Position numbers and translations under genes: made by a program. 64,000 bases of DNA. Source: Propionicimonas sp020161015 (lineage in GTDB: Bacteria > Actinomycetota > Actinomycetes > Propionibacteriales > Propionibacteriaceae). The DNA lies in NCBI RefSeq assembly GCF_964266745.1, contig NZ_CAXWGX010000027.1:1-64000 (forward strand), in the 5' to 3' direction. Below are positions 13,980 through 22,893 of this stretch, piece after piece (the first letter of the stretch is position 1; each line of letters starts with the position of its first letter). The notes beneath the pieces were generated by a model that was given only the letters and a program-made list of their open reading frames with translations, searched no databases and was not told the DNA's origin.

Positions 13980-16502
13980 TCACGGCCGGACGGGTCGGCG
14001 CAGGGCCGCGACCGCCTCCCGTCGGTTCGCCACCCCGAGCTTGCGGTAGACCGACTTCAGGTGGGTCTTCAGCGTGTTCGTCGTGATGTGCAGCTCCGCG
14101 GCGATCTCCTCGGTCGTCATCGTGGTCGGCAGCTGGCTGAGGATCTGCCGCTCCCGGGCGGTGAGCACCCCGACGGCGTGGTCGCCGGTGCCGCCGGCAC
14201 GCCTGGCCAGGCAGGTCGCGACCAGCTCCTCGTGGTGGGTTCCCCACGCCGGGTGCTCGGCCAGCAGTCCGGTCAGGTCCGGGTCGCGGAGCAGGAAGGG
14301 ACGCACCAGTTCCTCCGGCGCGCAGGCGGCGAGCGCCTGCTCGACCAGGTCGTGGGCGCGGTCCCGCTCCCCGCGGCGGTGCGCGGCGAGCGCCTCGATC
14401 ACGACCGCCCCGGCGCGCAGGTAGCGGGGCAGCTCGCCCCCCAGCCCCGCGGTGAGGGCGAGGGCCTTGGCCGCCTCCCCGCACTGCCAGTACACCTGCG
14501 CGGCCAGCACGTTGGCGGCGGGGAGCTGCGGGTCACCGGTGATCACCTCGTCCAGCAGCCCGGCGGCCACCTCCGGACGGCCCTGGACCATCGCCAGGCC
14601 GGCGCGTGCCACGCCCTTGTACACCGGCCACGGGAGCCCCTGGATCGTGGTGTCGGCGACGAGGTCGAGCTCGGGGCGCGCGCGCTCGATGCGGGCCGGG
14701 TCTGCGGTGTCCACCGCGGCGTCGGCGAGCCAGCAGCGGGCGAGGTCGGCGTAGGAGACCAGGCCGCCGCCCTGGTCGGCGGCGCGCTGGAAGGCGTCGG
14801 TCGCGGCCACGGCGTCGCCGGTCCAGAAGCGGATCCAGCCGGTCGTGAACCACTCGATGGCGCCGTCGGCACGTCGCCAGGCGGCTGTTCCCTGTTCCGG
14901 CGCGGCTGTGCCCATGTGCGCCTGCGCGCCACGGAAGTCCCCGCCGAACGCCAGCGCGAACGACTCGTTGGCCCGCGCACGCCCGGCGAGGTCGTCGAGG
15001 CCCTCGGCGCGACAGGACGCGGTCGCCTCCCTGAGCACCGGGATGGCGCTGCGGGGATTCCGCAGGCGCAGCTCCGTCCAGCCGACCAGGAGCAGCGCGC
15101 ACGCCCGCAACGGCCCGCTCACCCCGGGGATGTCGGCCAGCAGGCTGCGCGCCCTCGCCGCCTCGGCGGCCAGCTCGGCGCCGGTGTCGATGACGAACAT
15201 CCGGGCCAGCGACAGCGTGAGGTCCACCATCCCCGGCTCGGCGCCGGCGGGGACGGTGTCCCTGACCCGGCGGGCGAGCTCTCCTGCCCGCTCCGGCTCG
15301 CCGGAGTTGCGCAGGCACGCGGCGCGGATCGCCAGGATCTCTGGATCGTCGGAGTACGGCACGGGCAGCCGTCCGCACAGTTCCTCCACGAGGGCCGAAT
15401 CCCCGCGAAGCACCGCGGCCAGCCACTGGGAGCGCACCAGGGCGGAGGCCAGCGCGGGGTCGCGGGCCTTGAGGGCGTGGCCGGCCGCCTCCACCGGGTC
15501 GGTCGAGGCCAGCGCCTGCGCGGCCCGTCCCTCCAGCGCTCGCAGGCGGTGGGGATCGCGGCGCTGCAGCAACGCGCGCCCGGACGCGGCCATCAGGGGG
15601 TGCCAGCGGTACACCGGCTCCGAAGCCGGTGACTCCCGTCTCTCGATGGGCAGGCCGGCCGCGACCGCACCCTCGAGCAGCGCGGCCCCGTCGGAGCGGT
15701 CGAGCAACTCGTCGGCGAGGGTGGCGGTCAGCCAGTCGCACACGCACGCCTGCAGGACGAACTCCGCCAGCGTGTGCGGGAGCTCGGCGAGGACGCTCTC
15801 GAAGAGGTACTCCGGCAGGTTCGGGATCTGGCTGGACGGCACCAGGTCGACCGGCAGCTCGTTGGGCGACGCCGCCATGAGGGCCAGGCGTACGGCCACC
15901 GGCCAGCCCCCGGTCAGCGTCTGGAGGGCCGCCGCCTGGTCGGTGCTGAGCGGGGCCCCGAGCGTGCGTCCCACCTCCTGCACCTCTTCAGGGGTGAACG
16001 ACAGGTCGCCCGCGTCCAGCACCGCCACCTCGCCCCCGGCCAGCAGCCGGGGGAGTCCGATGCCGGGATCACTGCGTCCGGCGAGGACGAGGTGGATGCC
16101 GTGGGGTGGGTCCTCCACGAACGGACGCAGCACGGCGCGGGCCGCCATCGCGCCGGCGAAGTGGATGTCGTCCACGACCAACACCCCGTGCGGGCCCCTC
16201 ACCGACCGCGCGAGCTCTGCGACCGCGGCGGCCAGGCCCCTGGCGAGGTGCTCGGGGTGGTGGTCGGGCTCGGTCAGGGTCAGCCAGGCCACGGCGCGGT
16301 CCTCGCCGCCCGCCCAGGCGGTCAGGGCGCTGGTCTTGCCGTACCCGGCGGGCGCGAGCAGGACGCAGACCCGCTGCCCGTTCACCGCCCGGTTCAGCCG
16401 AGCGCGCAAGCCGTCACGGTCGACGTCCCGGCTCCCCGGGGTCGGCCGGGTGACCAGGTACGCGGGGACACCGGGCGCGACCGCTGCGCGGGCGGATTGC
16501 AT
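13980..16502 (-). CDS. MalT-type ATP-dependent LuxR-family transcription regulator
   Basis: An 840-residue STAND-type regulator. The N-terminal NTPase has Walker A APAGYGKTSALTAW (about 49-62) and a Walker B-like GVLVVDDIHFAG. The middle is a long helical TPR-like sensor region (about 330-760). The C-terminal LuxR/GerE HTH is LTARERQILSQLPTTMTTEEI with NTLKTHLKSVYRKLGV (about 775-835). Such proteins bind an inducer and ATP, oligomerise and activate nearby genes. It is divergent from the SHOCT-alkylsulfatase-SulP-DUF389 operon, separated by 157 bp, so that operon is the most natural target, though nothing in the sequence proves it. Confidence 0.9.
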   Translation of the reverse strand: MQSARAAVAPGVPAYLVTRPTPGSRDVDRDGLRARLNRAVNGQRVCVLLAPAGYGKTSALTAWAGGEDRAVAWLTLTEPDHHPEHLARGLAAAVAELARSVRGPHGVLVVDDIHFAGAMAARAVLRPFVEDPPHGIHLVLAGRSDPGIGLPRLLAGGEVAVLDAGDLSFTPEEVQEVGRTLGAPLSTDQAAALQTLTGGWPVAVRLALMAASPNELPVDLVPSSQIPNLPEYLFESVLAELPHTLAEFVLQACVCDWLTATLADELLDRSDGAALLEGAVAAGLPIERRESPASEPVYRWHPLMAASGRALLQRRDPHRLRALEGRAAQALASTDPVEAAGHALKARDPALASALVRSQWLAAVLRGDSALVEELCGRLPVPYSDDPEILAIRAACLRNSGEPERAGELARRVRDTVPAGAEPGMVDLTLSLARMFVIDTGAELAAEAARARSLLADIPGVSGPLRACALLLVGWTELRLRNPRSAIPVLREATASCRAEGLDDLAGRARANESFALAFGGDFRGAQAHMGTAAPEQGTAAWRRADGAIEWFTTGWIRFWTGDAVAATDAFQRAADQGGGLVSYADLARCWLADAAVDTADPARIERARPELDLVADTTIQGLPWPVYKGVARAGLAMVQGRPEVAAGLLDEVITGDPQLPAANVLAAQVYWQCGEAAKALALTAGLGGELPRYLRAGAVVIEALAAHRRGERDRAHDLVEQALAACAPEELVRPFLLRDPDLTGLLAEHPAWGTHHEELVATCLARRAGGTGDHAVGVLTARERQILSQLPTTMTTEEIAAELHITTNTLKTHLKSVYRKLGVANRREAVAALRRPVRP

Positions 16503-16659
16503 GGCCCGACCCTACTGCCCGGCCCCTCGGGGTGACGGCGGAGCCGAATGCCGGAGATCACCCTCGAGGGGTGATGCGGCACGACCCGGGCGGGAGCATC
16601 CTGATCGGCGCCCGTGACATCCGCGGGCAGCCGCCCCGCGGGCGGTCCGAACGAGAGTG

Positions 16660-17046
16660 ATGAGCGTTATGACCTTCTGGGAATTCTTCTGGCTGATGCT
16701 GTGGGCCTTCGTGTTCATCTCCTACCTGATGGTGCTGTTCCAGGTCGTGGTCGACATCTTCCGCGACCGGGAACTCAACGGCTGGGCGCGCGTGGTGTGG
16801 ATCGTGGCCCTGTTCATCGCCCCGCCGTTGACCGCTCTGGTCTACCTGATCGCCCGCGGACGCGGCATGGCGGGCCGCCAGCAGTCGGCGGTCGCAGCGT
16901 CGCAGTCGGCGGCGGAGGACTACATCCGTTCCGTGGCGGGCCAGCCCGACCCGGCATCGCAGATCGAGCGGGCCCAGGCCCTCCTCGACAAGGGTGCGAT
17001 CACCGCGGCCGAGTACGAGCGGCTCAAGGCCAAGGCGCTCGCCTGA
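16660..17046 (+). CDS. Two-TM membrane protein with C-terminal SHOCT domain
   Basis: A protein of about 128 residues with two transmembrane helices (about 6-28 and 42-63), the conserved link VVDIFRDRELNGWARVVW and a C-terminal SHOCT motif (AQALLDKGAITAAEYERLKAKAL). SHOCT is a short oligomerisation motif. In this arrangement the protein resembles the PLDc_N/SHOCT membrane proteins common in actinobacteria. The start is uncertain: a GTG at 16657, or ATGs at 16660 and 16669, fit. It leads the alkylsulfatase operon with a 15-bp gap. A close paralogue is at 41516-41902. Confidence 0.8.
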   Translation: MSVMTFWEFFWLMLWAFVFISYLMVLFQVVVDIFRDRELNGWARVVWIVALFIAPPLTALVYLIARGRGMAGRQQSAVAASQSAAEDYIRSVAGQPDPASQIERAQALLDKGAITAAEYERLKAKALA

Positions 17047-17061
17047 CGGCGGGGACGCATC

Positions 17062-18966
17062 GTGACCCAGACTCCGGAGGCCGGACCCGGTCCCGCCTCG
17101 GCGACCATCGTCGCCCAGCACGCGCACCTGCTCGAGACGCTGCCGTTCGCCGACCGGCAGGACTTCGAGGACGCCCACCGCGGCTTCATCGCCGCGCTCG
17201 AGCCCGCCGTCGTCCGTGACGCGGACGGACGGGTCGTCTGGGACAACGACTCCTACGCGTTCCTGGCCGGCGACGCGCCGGAGACCGTCAACCCCAGCCT
17301 GTGGCGCCAGTCGCAGCTCAACGCGATCCAGGGCCTGTTCGAGGTCGTGCCCGGGCTGTACCAGGTGCGGGGGCTGGACCTGTCGGTGATGTCGTTCGTC
17401 GAGGGGGAGCGCGGCGTGGTCGTCATCGACCCGCTGATCTCCGTCGAGACGGCCGCCGCCGGGCTGGGCCTGTACCGCGCGCATCGGGGCGAGCGTCCGG
17501 TGACCGGGCTCGTGTACACCCACAGCCACGCCGACCACTTCGGCGGCGCGCGCGGCGTCCTGGGGCAGGAACGGGTCGACTCGGGCGAGGTGCCGGTGAT
17601 CGCCCCTGCCGGCTTCACAGAGCACGCCGTGGCCGAGAACGTCTTCGCGGGGACGGCGATGTCGCGCCGGGCCGGCTACATGTACGGCGCGGCCCTCGAC
17701 CGTGGTCCGCTGGGCCAGGTCGGGGCCGGTCTCGGGCAGACCACCTCCGTGGGCTCGGTGACGCTGATCCCGCCGACGGTGCACGTCACGACGACGGGCC
17801 AGGAGGTCGTCGTGGACGGCGTCCGGATGGTGTTCCAGCTGGCCCCCGGCTCGGAGGCGCCGGCCGAGATGCACTTCCTGCTGCCAGACCTGCGGGCGCT
17901 GTGCATGGCGGAGAACGCCACCCACGTGCTCCACAACATCCTGACCATCCGGGGCGCCCTGGTGCGCGACCCGCACGCCTGGGCCCGCTACCTCACCGAC
18001 GCGATCGAGCTGTTCGGCGAGCAGACCGACGTCGTGTTCGCGTCCCATCACTGGCCCACCTGGGGGCACGAGCGCGCGATCCGCTTTCTCGTCGAGCAGC
18101 GCGACCTCTACGCCTACCTGCACGACCAGACGCTGCGGATGATGAACCAGGGCCTGACCGGCATCGAGATCGCCGAGGCGATCACCATGCCGCCGGCCCT
18201 GGAGAACGCCTGGCACGCGCGGGGCTACTACGGGTCGGTGAGCCACAACGTGAAGGCCATCTACCAGCGCTACATGGGCTGGTACGACGGCAACCCGGCG
18301 AACCTGTGGAAGCACCCGCCGGCCGAGGTCGGGCGCCGCTACGTCGACTTCATGGGCGGGGCGGACGCGGTGGTCGCGAAGGCGTCCGACTCGTTCGCCG
18401 CCGGCGACTTCCGCTGGGTGGCAGAGGTGGTCAGCCACGTGGTGTTCGCCGAGCCCGGCCACGAGGCGGCGCGCACGCTGCTCGCCGACACCTTCGAGCA
18501 GCTGGGCTACGGCGCAGAGAACGGCACCTGGCGCTGCGCCTACCTCTCGGCGGCGCACGAGCTGCGGCACGGCGGCTTCGGCACGCCGGTGAGCGCGGCC
18601 GCGTCGGACCTGTTCGCCCAGTTGACGCCGGAGCAATGGCTGGATGCGATGGCGATCCGGGTGGACGGGCCGCGCGCCTGGCACGAGCGCCTGACCATCG
18701 ACGTCGCGCTGACCGACCTCGGCCAGACCCACCGGATCAGCCTGAGCAACGGGGTGCTGTCGCACACGTCCACTCCCGGACCGCTGCCGGCCGACCTCAC
18801 GCTGCGGCTCGCGATGCCCGTGCTGGCGGGCCTGCTCTCCGGCGCGCTCGGCCTGGGCGACCTCGGGTCGGCCGGCGTCGAGGTGGCCGGTGACGCGAGC
18901 GCGCTGTCGCGGCTGCTGGCCGTGCTGGACGAACCGGATCCCGACTTCGCCATCGTCACTCCCTGA
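17062..18966 (+). CDS. SdsA1/BDS1-type alkyl sulfatase (metallo-beta-lactamase fold)
   Basis: A 634-residue enzyme that should hydrolyse alkyl sulfate esters such as SDS-like detergents to alcohol and sulfate, using two zinc ions. The metal motif THSHADHFGG lies near residues 153-162, with further ligands around ENATHVLHNI and ASHHWPTWG. The middle dimerisation segment and a C-terminal SCP2-like lipid-binding domain (about 510-630) match SdsA1. No signal peptide is visible, so it seems cytoplasmic, unlike the exported Pseudomonas enzyme. The start is GTG. The next gene, 14 bp on, is a SulP anion transporter, which would suit movement of the sulfate released or taken up. Confidence 0.9.
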   Translation: MTQTPEAGPGPASATIVAQHAHLLETLPFADRQDFEDAHRGFIAALEPAVVRDADGRVVWDNDSYAFLAGDAPETVNPSLWRQSQLNAIQGLFEVVPGLYQVRGLDLSVMSFVEGERGVVVIDPLISVETAAAGLGLYRAHRGERPVTGLVYTHSHADHFGGARGVLGQERVDSGEVPVIAPAGFTEHAVAENVFAGTAMSRRAGYMYGAALDRGPLGQVGAGLGQTTSVGSVTLIPPTVHVTTTGQEVVVDGVRMVFQLAPGSEAPAEMHFLLPDLRALCMAENATHVLHNILTIRGALVRDPHAWARYLTDAIELFGEQTDVVFASHHWPTWGHERAIRFLVEQRDLYAYLHDQTLRMMNQGLTGIEIAEAITMPPALENAWHARGYYGSVSHNVKAIYQRYMGWYDGNPANLWKHPPAEVGRRYVDFMGGADAVVAKASDSFAAGDFRWVAEVVSHVVFAEPGHEAARTLLADTFEQLGYGAENGTWRCAYLSAAHELRHGGFGTPVSAAASDLFAQLTPEQWLDAMAIRVDGPRAWHERLTIDVALTDLGQTHRISLSNGVLSHTSTPGPLPADLTLRLAMPVLAGLLSGALGLGDLGSAGVEVAGDASALSRLLAVLDEPDPDFAIVTP

Positions 18967-18980
18967 CCCGCGGGGCGGGG

Positions 18981-20663
18981 ATGAGCGACCGGTCGCCCGC
19001 GCGGCGTTGGCGTGCCGCCCGGGCGGCCGTCCCCGCGCACGACCTGCGGGCCGGCCTGGTGCTGGGACTGGTCAGCGTCCCGGACGGCCTGGCCGCCGGC
19101 CTGCTGGCCGGGCTGAACCCGCTGGCCGGGCTGTACGGCTACCTGTTCGGCACGCTGGCCGGGGCGCTGGTGACCAGCTCGGCCATCATGTCCGTCCAGG
19201 GGACCGGCGCGATGGCGGTGATCATCTCCGACGTCCCCGGGCTCACCGGGTCGGGGAGTGCGGGCGCGCTGGCCACGCTCGCCGTCCTCACCGGGTTGCT
19301 GATGCTGGCCGCCGGCCTGGCCCGGCTGGGGACGCTGGTGCGCTACGTCCCCAACGCCGTGCTCACCGGCTTCGTCAACGCCGTCGCCCTGAACATCGTG
19401 ATCGGTCAGCTCGCCGGCGCCACGGGGTACGCGTCCGTGGCCTCGAACCGCTTGTTCCGGGCAGCCGACACGCTGGCCAACGTCGCGTCCTTCCACGGGC
19501 CGACGGTGGTCGTCGCGGTGGCCACCCTGGTGATGATCGTCGGGTTCGAGCGAACGCGCCTGGGCGCCCTGGGCCTCGTGGTCGCGATCGTCGTGGCCTC
19601 GGGGGCGGCAGCCCTGGTGCCCGGACTGGCGGTGCCCGTCCTGGCGGACCTCGCCGAGGTGCCCCGGTCCCTGCCGCTGCCCGTCCTGCCGTCCCTGGCG
19701 CAGCTCGCGGAGCTGCTCATCCCGGCGGCCTCGCTGGCGTTCGTCGGGCTCGTACAGGGCGCGGCGATCAGCCAGTCGCTGCCGAACCCGGACGGGACCT
19801 ACCCCGACCCGTCGCGTGACTTCAGCGGCCAGGGCGTGGCCAGCATCGTCTCCGGGCTGTTCCGGGGCATGCCCGTGGGCGGATCGATGTCGGCGACGTC
19901 GCTGGTGGTCGCCGCGGGCGGTCGGGGCCGCGTGGCGAACCTGACCGCCGCGGTGGTGATGACGGTGACGATCCTCGCGCTCGGCGGCGTCGCGGGACAC
20001 ATCGCGATGCCGGCCCTCGCCGCGTTGCTGATGGTGATCGGGCTGCGCACCTTCACGCTCGACCAGGCCGTGATGGTGTGGCGGACCGGACCCACCCAGG
20101 CGGTGGTGATGTCGGTCACGTTCCTGCTCACCCTGCTGGTGCCCATGCAGTACGCGGTGCTGGCCGGTGTCGGGATCTCGGTGATCCTGTTCGTCGCGCA
20201 CCAGTCGAACCGCGTCCGCGTGGTGCGCTGGGAGCTCGACGCACACTCCCACCTGCCCGTCGAGACCGAGCCGCCCGCAGAACTCGCCGGCGGCGACATC
20301 GTGGTCCTGACGCCCTACGGCAGCCTGTTCTTCGCCTCGGCCGGGGTCGTCGTCGCGCAGCTGCCGGCGCCCACGGACGCGTCCGCCGGCGGCGTGGTCG
20401 TGCTCCGGCTGCGCGGCAAGGAGGACCTCGGCAGCACGTTCATCCGGGCCATGCTGCGCTACCACGACAGCCTGGCCGCGTCCGGCGCCCACCTCGTGCT
20501 CACCGGAGTGAGCGCGCGGGTGCTCGACCAGTTGCGCAACACCGGGGCGCTCGGGCACCTTGGCCCCGACCAGGTGTTCGCCGCGGCGCCGCGCCTGGGC
20601 GAGTCGCTCCAGGCCGGCCTGCGCCGCGCCCGGGAACTCCAGGGAGAGGAGTCACCACGATGA
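18981..20663 (+). CDS. SulP-family inorganic anion transporter with STAS domain
   Basis: A 560-residue SLC26/SulP permease. The sulfate-transporter core of 12-14 helices (about 25-415) starts with AGLVLGLVSVPDGLAAGLLA, the characteristic SulP opening, and includes GLFRGMPVGGSMSATSLVV. A cytoplasmic STAS domain (about 430-545) follows. Substrates in the family are sulfate, bicarbonate, chloride or dicarboxylates. Being directly after an alkylsulfatase makes sulfate attractive, but this is inference. The stop overlaps the ATG of the following DUF389 gene. Confidence 0.9.
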   Translation: MSDRSPARRWRAARAAVPAHDLRAGLVLGLVSVPDGLAAGLLAGLNPLAGLYGYLFGTLAGALVTSSAIMSVQGTGAMAVIISDVPGLTGSGSAGALATLAVLTGLLMLAAGLARLGTLVRYVPNAVLTGFVNAVALNIVIGQLAGATGYASVASNRLFRAADTLANVASFHGPTVVVAVATLVMIVGFERTRLGALGLVVAIVVASGAAALVPGLAVPVLADLAEVPRSLPLPVLPSLAQLAELLIPAASLAFVGLVQGAAISQSLPNPDGTYPDPSRDFSGQGVASIVSGLFRGMPVGGSMSATSLVVAAGGRGRVANLTAAVVMTVTILALGGVAGHIAMPALAALLMVIGLRTFTLDQAVMVWRTGPTQAVVMSVTFLLTLLVPMQYAVLAGVGISVILFVAHQSNRVRVVRWELDAHSHLPVETEPPAELAGGDIVVLTPYGSLFFASAGVVVAQLPAPTDASAGGVVVLRLRGKEDLGSTFIRAMLRYHDSLAASGAHLVLTGVSARVLDQLRNTGALGHLGPDQVFAAAPRLGESLQAGLRRARELQGEESPR

Positions 20664-21709
20664 CCAGCACGCCCCCCGCGTCGGAAGCAGCGCCCGGACA
20701 GGCCGCCCCGTCCCCGGGTTGGTGGCGGGCAGCGCCTGCCGACGCCGACCGACTGGTGCGGCGACTCTTCCTGACCGAGGGGTCGGACCGGCACATCGGG
20801 CTCTCCGCGTTCTGGGTGCTCATCATCCTCGCGGCGGTGATCGCGGGCGCGGGCATCGTCGCCGACTCCACGGCAACGGTGATCGGGGCGATGATCGTCG
20901 CACCGCTGATGACGCCGATCCTCGGCACGGCCCTGGCCATCGTGCTCTCGCGCCGGCAGCTGATCGTGGCGAACATCGCGATGGTCGTCACGGGTGCGCT
21001 GAGCGTGGTGGCGGTGTCGTTCCTGCTCGGGCTGACGACCCATACGCAGTTGCTCGCCGAGACCAACACCCAGATCGCCGCCCGGGTGAGCCCACGGCTG
21101 ATCGACCTGGTGGCCGCCCTCGCGACCGGAGCCGTGGGCGCCTTCGCGATGGTGCGCGCCGACGTGTCCGACACCCTCCCCGGTGTGGCGATCGCGATCT
21201 CGCTCGTCCCGCCGCTCGCCGTGGTCGGGCTCTCCCTGGAGTCGGGAGCCCCCGAGCAGGCGCTCGGCGCCCTCCTGCTGTTCGGCACCAACGTCGGCGC
21301 GATCATCGCCACCGGAACGGCCGTCTTCCTCCTGCACGGGGTCAGGGAGGCGGCGACCGCCGGTGGGACGCCGGTCGGCGAGCTCCGGCTGAGTGCCCTG
21401 GTGTCGGTCGCTGCGGCCGTCGTGGTGGTGGCGGTCCCGCTCGGCTGGGGCAGTGCCTTGGTCGTCCAGCAGGAGGTTCTCCTGTCGCGGGCGACCCCGG
21501 TCGCCACCGCCTGGGCCGAGTCGCAGGGCTGGCAACTCAGTGACATCACGGTGCGCAACGGCGTGCTGCGGATCACCGCGCTCGGCCCGCCGCCGACCAT
21601 CCAGGAGGCCGGGCTGAGGGACCGGCTGGACGCGGCCGGGCTGGCCGACGTGGACGCCCGGGTCACGCTCGTGCTGGGCGGGAGCAGGGACCTGCCGTCC
21701 CGGCGGTGA
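20660..21709 (+). CDS. DUF389 / TIGR00341-type membrane protein
   Basis: A 349-residue integral membrane protein with about six helices. The DUF389 signature IGAMIVAPLMTPILG follows helix 2, with VPPLAVVGLSLESG later and a soluble C-terminal domain of about 100 residues. Function of the family is unknown; members are often annotated as hydrophobic domain proteins. It overlaps the SulP gene (ATGA), so it is cotranscribed with it. A second, differently built DUF389 protein is at 49600-50586. Confidence 0.85.
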   Translation: MTSTPPASEAAPGQAAPSPGWWRAAPADADRLVRRLFLTEGSDRHIGLSAFWVLIILAAVIAGAGIVADSTATVIGAMIVAPLMTPILGTALAIVLSRRQLIVANIAMVVTGALSVVAVSFLLGLTTHTQLLAETNTQIAARVSPRLIDLVAALATGAVGAFAMVRADVSDTLPGVAIAISLVPPLAVVGLSLESGAPEQALGALLLFGTNVGAIIATGTAVFLLHGVREAATAGGTPVGELRLSALVSVAAAVVVVAVPLGWGSALVVQQEVLLSRATPVATAWAESQGWQLSDITVRNGVLRITALGPPPTIQEAGLRDRLDAAGLADVDARVTLVLGGSRDLPSRR

Positions 21710-21748
21710 GGCTGCCGGCGGATCTCGAACAGGGGTCCCACGGACTCC

Positions 21749-21777
21749 GGCGAGGGCGGGTCTGGGGCCCGCTCGCC
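21749..21777. terminator. GC-rich hairpin between convergent genes
   Basis: GGCGA (21749-21753) and GCGGG (21756-21760) pair with CCCGC (21768-21772) and TCGCC (21773-21777), with a two-base bulge and a 7-nt loop. It lies in the 90-bp gap between the convergent DUF389 and zinc-ribbon genes. The position fits a bidirectional terminator, although no U-tract follows. Confidence 0.4.
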
Positions 21778-21799
21778 ACGTCACCGGTCCGGTCCGGCC

Positions 21800-21994
21800 T
21801 CAGCTGCCGCCGGACCGGGAGGCTCCGTCGTTGCTTGCCGGAGCCGACCCCGCCCCATCGGTGACCTCGACCCACGTCGACTCGCATCCGGGGCACCGCA
21901 GCACCGGCGAGCCCTCGTGCACGGCGTCCGTGGTCTCGGTGCCGCACGCGTCGCGGCACGGGTTGCTCACCAGGTGACGGATCATGTCGCCCAT
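21800..21994 (-). CDS. Small zinc-ribbon-like protein
   Basis: A 64-residue protein with two Cys pairs, CRDAC and CPGC, that could bind one zinc ion, and a disordered Ser/Gly/Ala tail. The start, complementary to 21992-21994, has GGAAGG 5 nt upstream. It lies 71 bp downstream of a five-helix membrane protein gene on the same strand near the copper genes. Function unknown. Confidence 0.6.
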   Translation of the reverse strand: MGDMIRHLVSNPCRDACGTETTDAVHEGSPVLRCPGCESTWVEVTDGAGSAPASNDGASRSGGS

Positions 21995-22065
21995 TGTCCC
22001 TTCCGTTCTCCCGGCCGCCTCACCGGCGGGAGAGCCGTTCCGGGCAGGCCCGGGGCACGCCACGG

Positions 22066-22707
22066 CTAGTGCTCGTGGATCATCCGGTAGCCGAGGACGG
22101 CGGGATCGAGCATCCCGAAGATCATCGCGACGTGGGCGACCACGAGGAAGATCGCGATGAAGGTGGCGTGCCACTTCAGCGCGCTCGCGGGGTCGGTGCC
22201 GATCAGGCCGAGTTCGACCAGGGTGATGCCCACCAGCGGAATCACACCTGCCAGGTAGAACATGACAGCGATGACGTCGGCCGGGCCCCGCCAGCCTCCG
22301 GTGACGGTGAGCGGGACGACGGCGTTGACCAGGAGGTGAAGGAAGATCGCCAGCATCACCGGTCCGGCGATCAGGCCGGCGATGCGGCTGGTGGTACGCA
22401 CCCAGGTCGGCGTGGCCGAGCGCGCGAAGAGGATCACCAGTTCGGTGATCGCGAGGGTCTCGGCAAGGACGACAGGGATCGCCATGAACAGCAGCAGGTT
22501 GCGCGGCTGGTGCACGGCGAGGAGTTCCATGTAGTGGGTCATGCCCATCGTCATGGTCATGCCGAGGTCGTCGGCCACCAGGTTCGGGCCGAGGAGGGCG
22601 GCCAGGCTCAGCACGCCGGTCAGGGCGAGGACGCCGATGGCTGCGGCCGGGCTGGAGAGGGTACGGGCCGGAGCGACGGGCGTCTGCCGGGTGGCGGTGC
22701 TGGTCAT
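22066..22707 (-). CDS. Five-helix membrane protein next to copper genes
   Basis: A 213-residue integral membrane protein with helices at about 20-40, 70-95, 105-130, 138-165 and 172-195. Met and His residues cluster in a predicted loop (MTMTMGMTHYMELLAVHQ, near 50-67) and at the C terminus (MIHEH), which could bind a soft metal. I do not recognise the family with confidence. It is divergent from the CopB-type ATPase with 186 bp between the starts, so one regulator could control both. A role in copper handling is inference only. Confidence 0.65.
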   Translation of the reverse strand: MTSTATRQTPVAPARTLSSPAAAIGVLALTGVLSLAALLGPNLVADDLGMTMTMGMTHYMELLAVHQPRNLLLFMAIPVVLAETLAITELVILFARSATPTWVRTTSRIAGLIAGPVMLAIFLHLLVNAVVPLTVTGGWRGPADVIAVMFYLAGVIPLVGITLVELGLIGTDPASALKWHATFIAIFLVVAHVAMIFGMLDPAVLGYRMIHEH

Positions 22708-22860
22708 GGGGTGTCCTGCTTCCTTTCGGGTAGCGCCAGGTGGTTCAAGATTCGGGGACGCAGGCGTCACACCCCGGCCGAATTGGATGAAGTTTCTCTG
22801 AAGTTCGCGGTCGGACGGAGTCTGTGGGGAATGCGCCCCTGCCGGCACCGTGTTCGGACA

Positions 22861-22879
22861 GATACCTACCGGGGGTATC
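22861..22879. promoter_or_regulatory. CsoR-like copper operator upstream of the CopB ATPase gene
   Basis: The 19-bp pseudo-palindrome GATACCTACCGGGGGTATC has the form of CsoR-family operators: a G/C tract flanked by ATA on both sides, as in copZA-type sites of Firmicutes and actinobacteria. It ends 2 bp before the ribosome site of the CopB gene, so a bound repressor would block transcription or initiation. No csoR gene is present in this window. Confidence 0.6.
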
Positions 22880-22893
22880 CGAGGAGGATGAAG

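Noticed and set aside
13980..15632. Long plus-strand frame opposite the LuxR regulator
   Set aside because: No recognisable domain; third-position GC pattern and motifs support the minus-strand regulator only.
18540..20558. Long minus-strand open frame opposite the SulP gene
   Set aside because: Composition is His/Gln/Gly/Arg-rich shadow sequence without domains; the plus strand encodes a clear SulP transporter.
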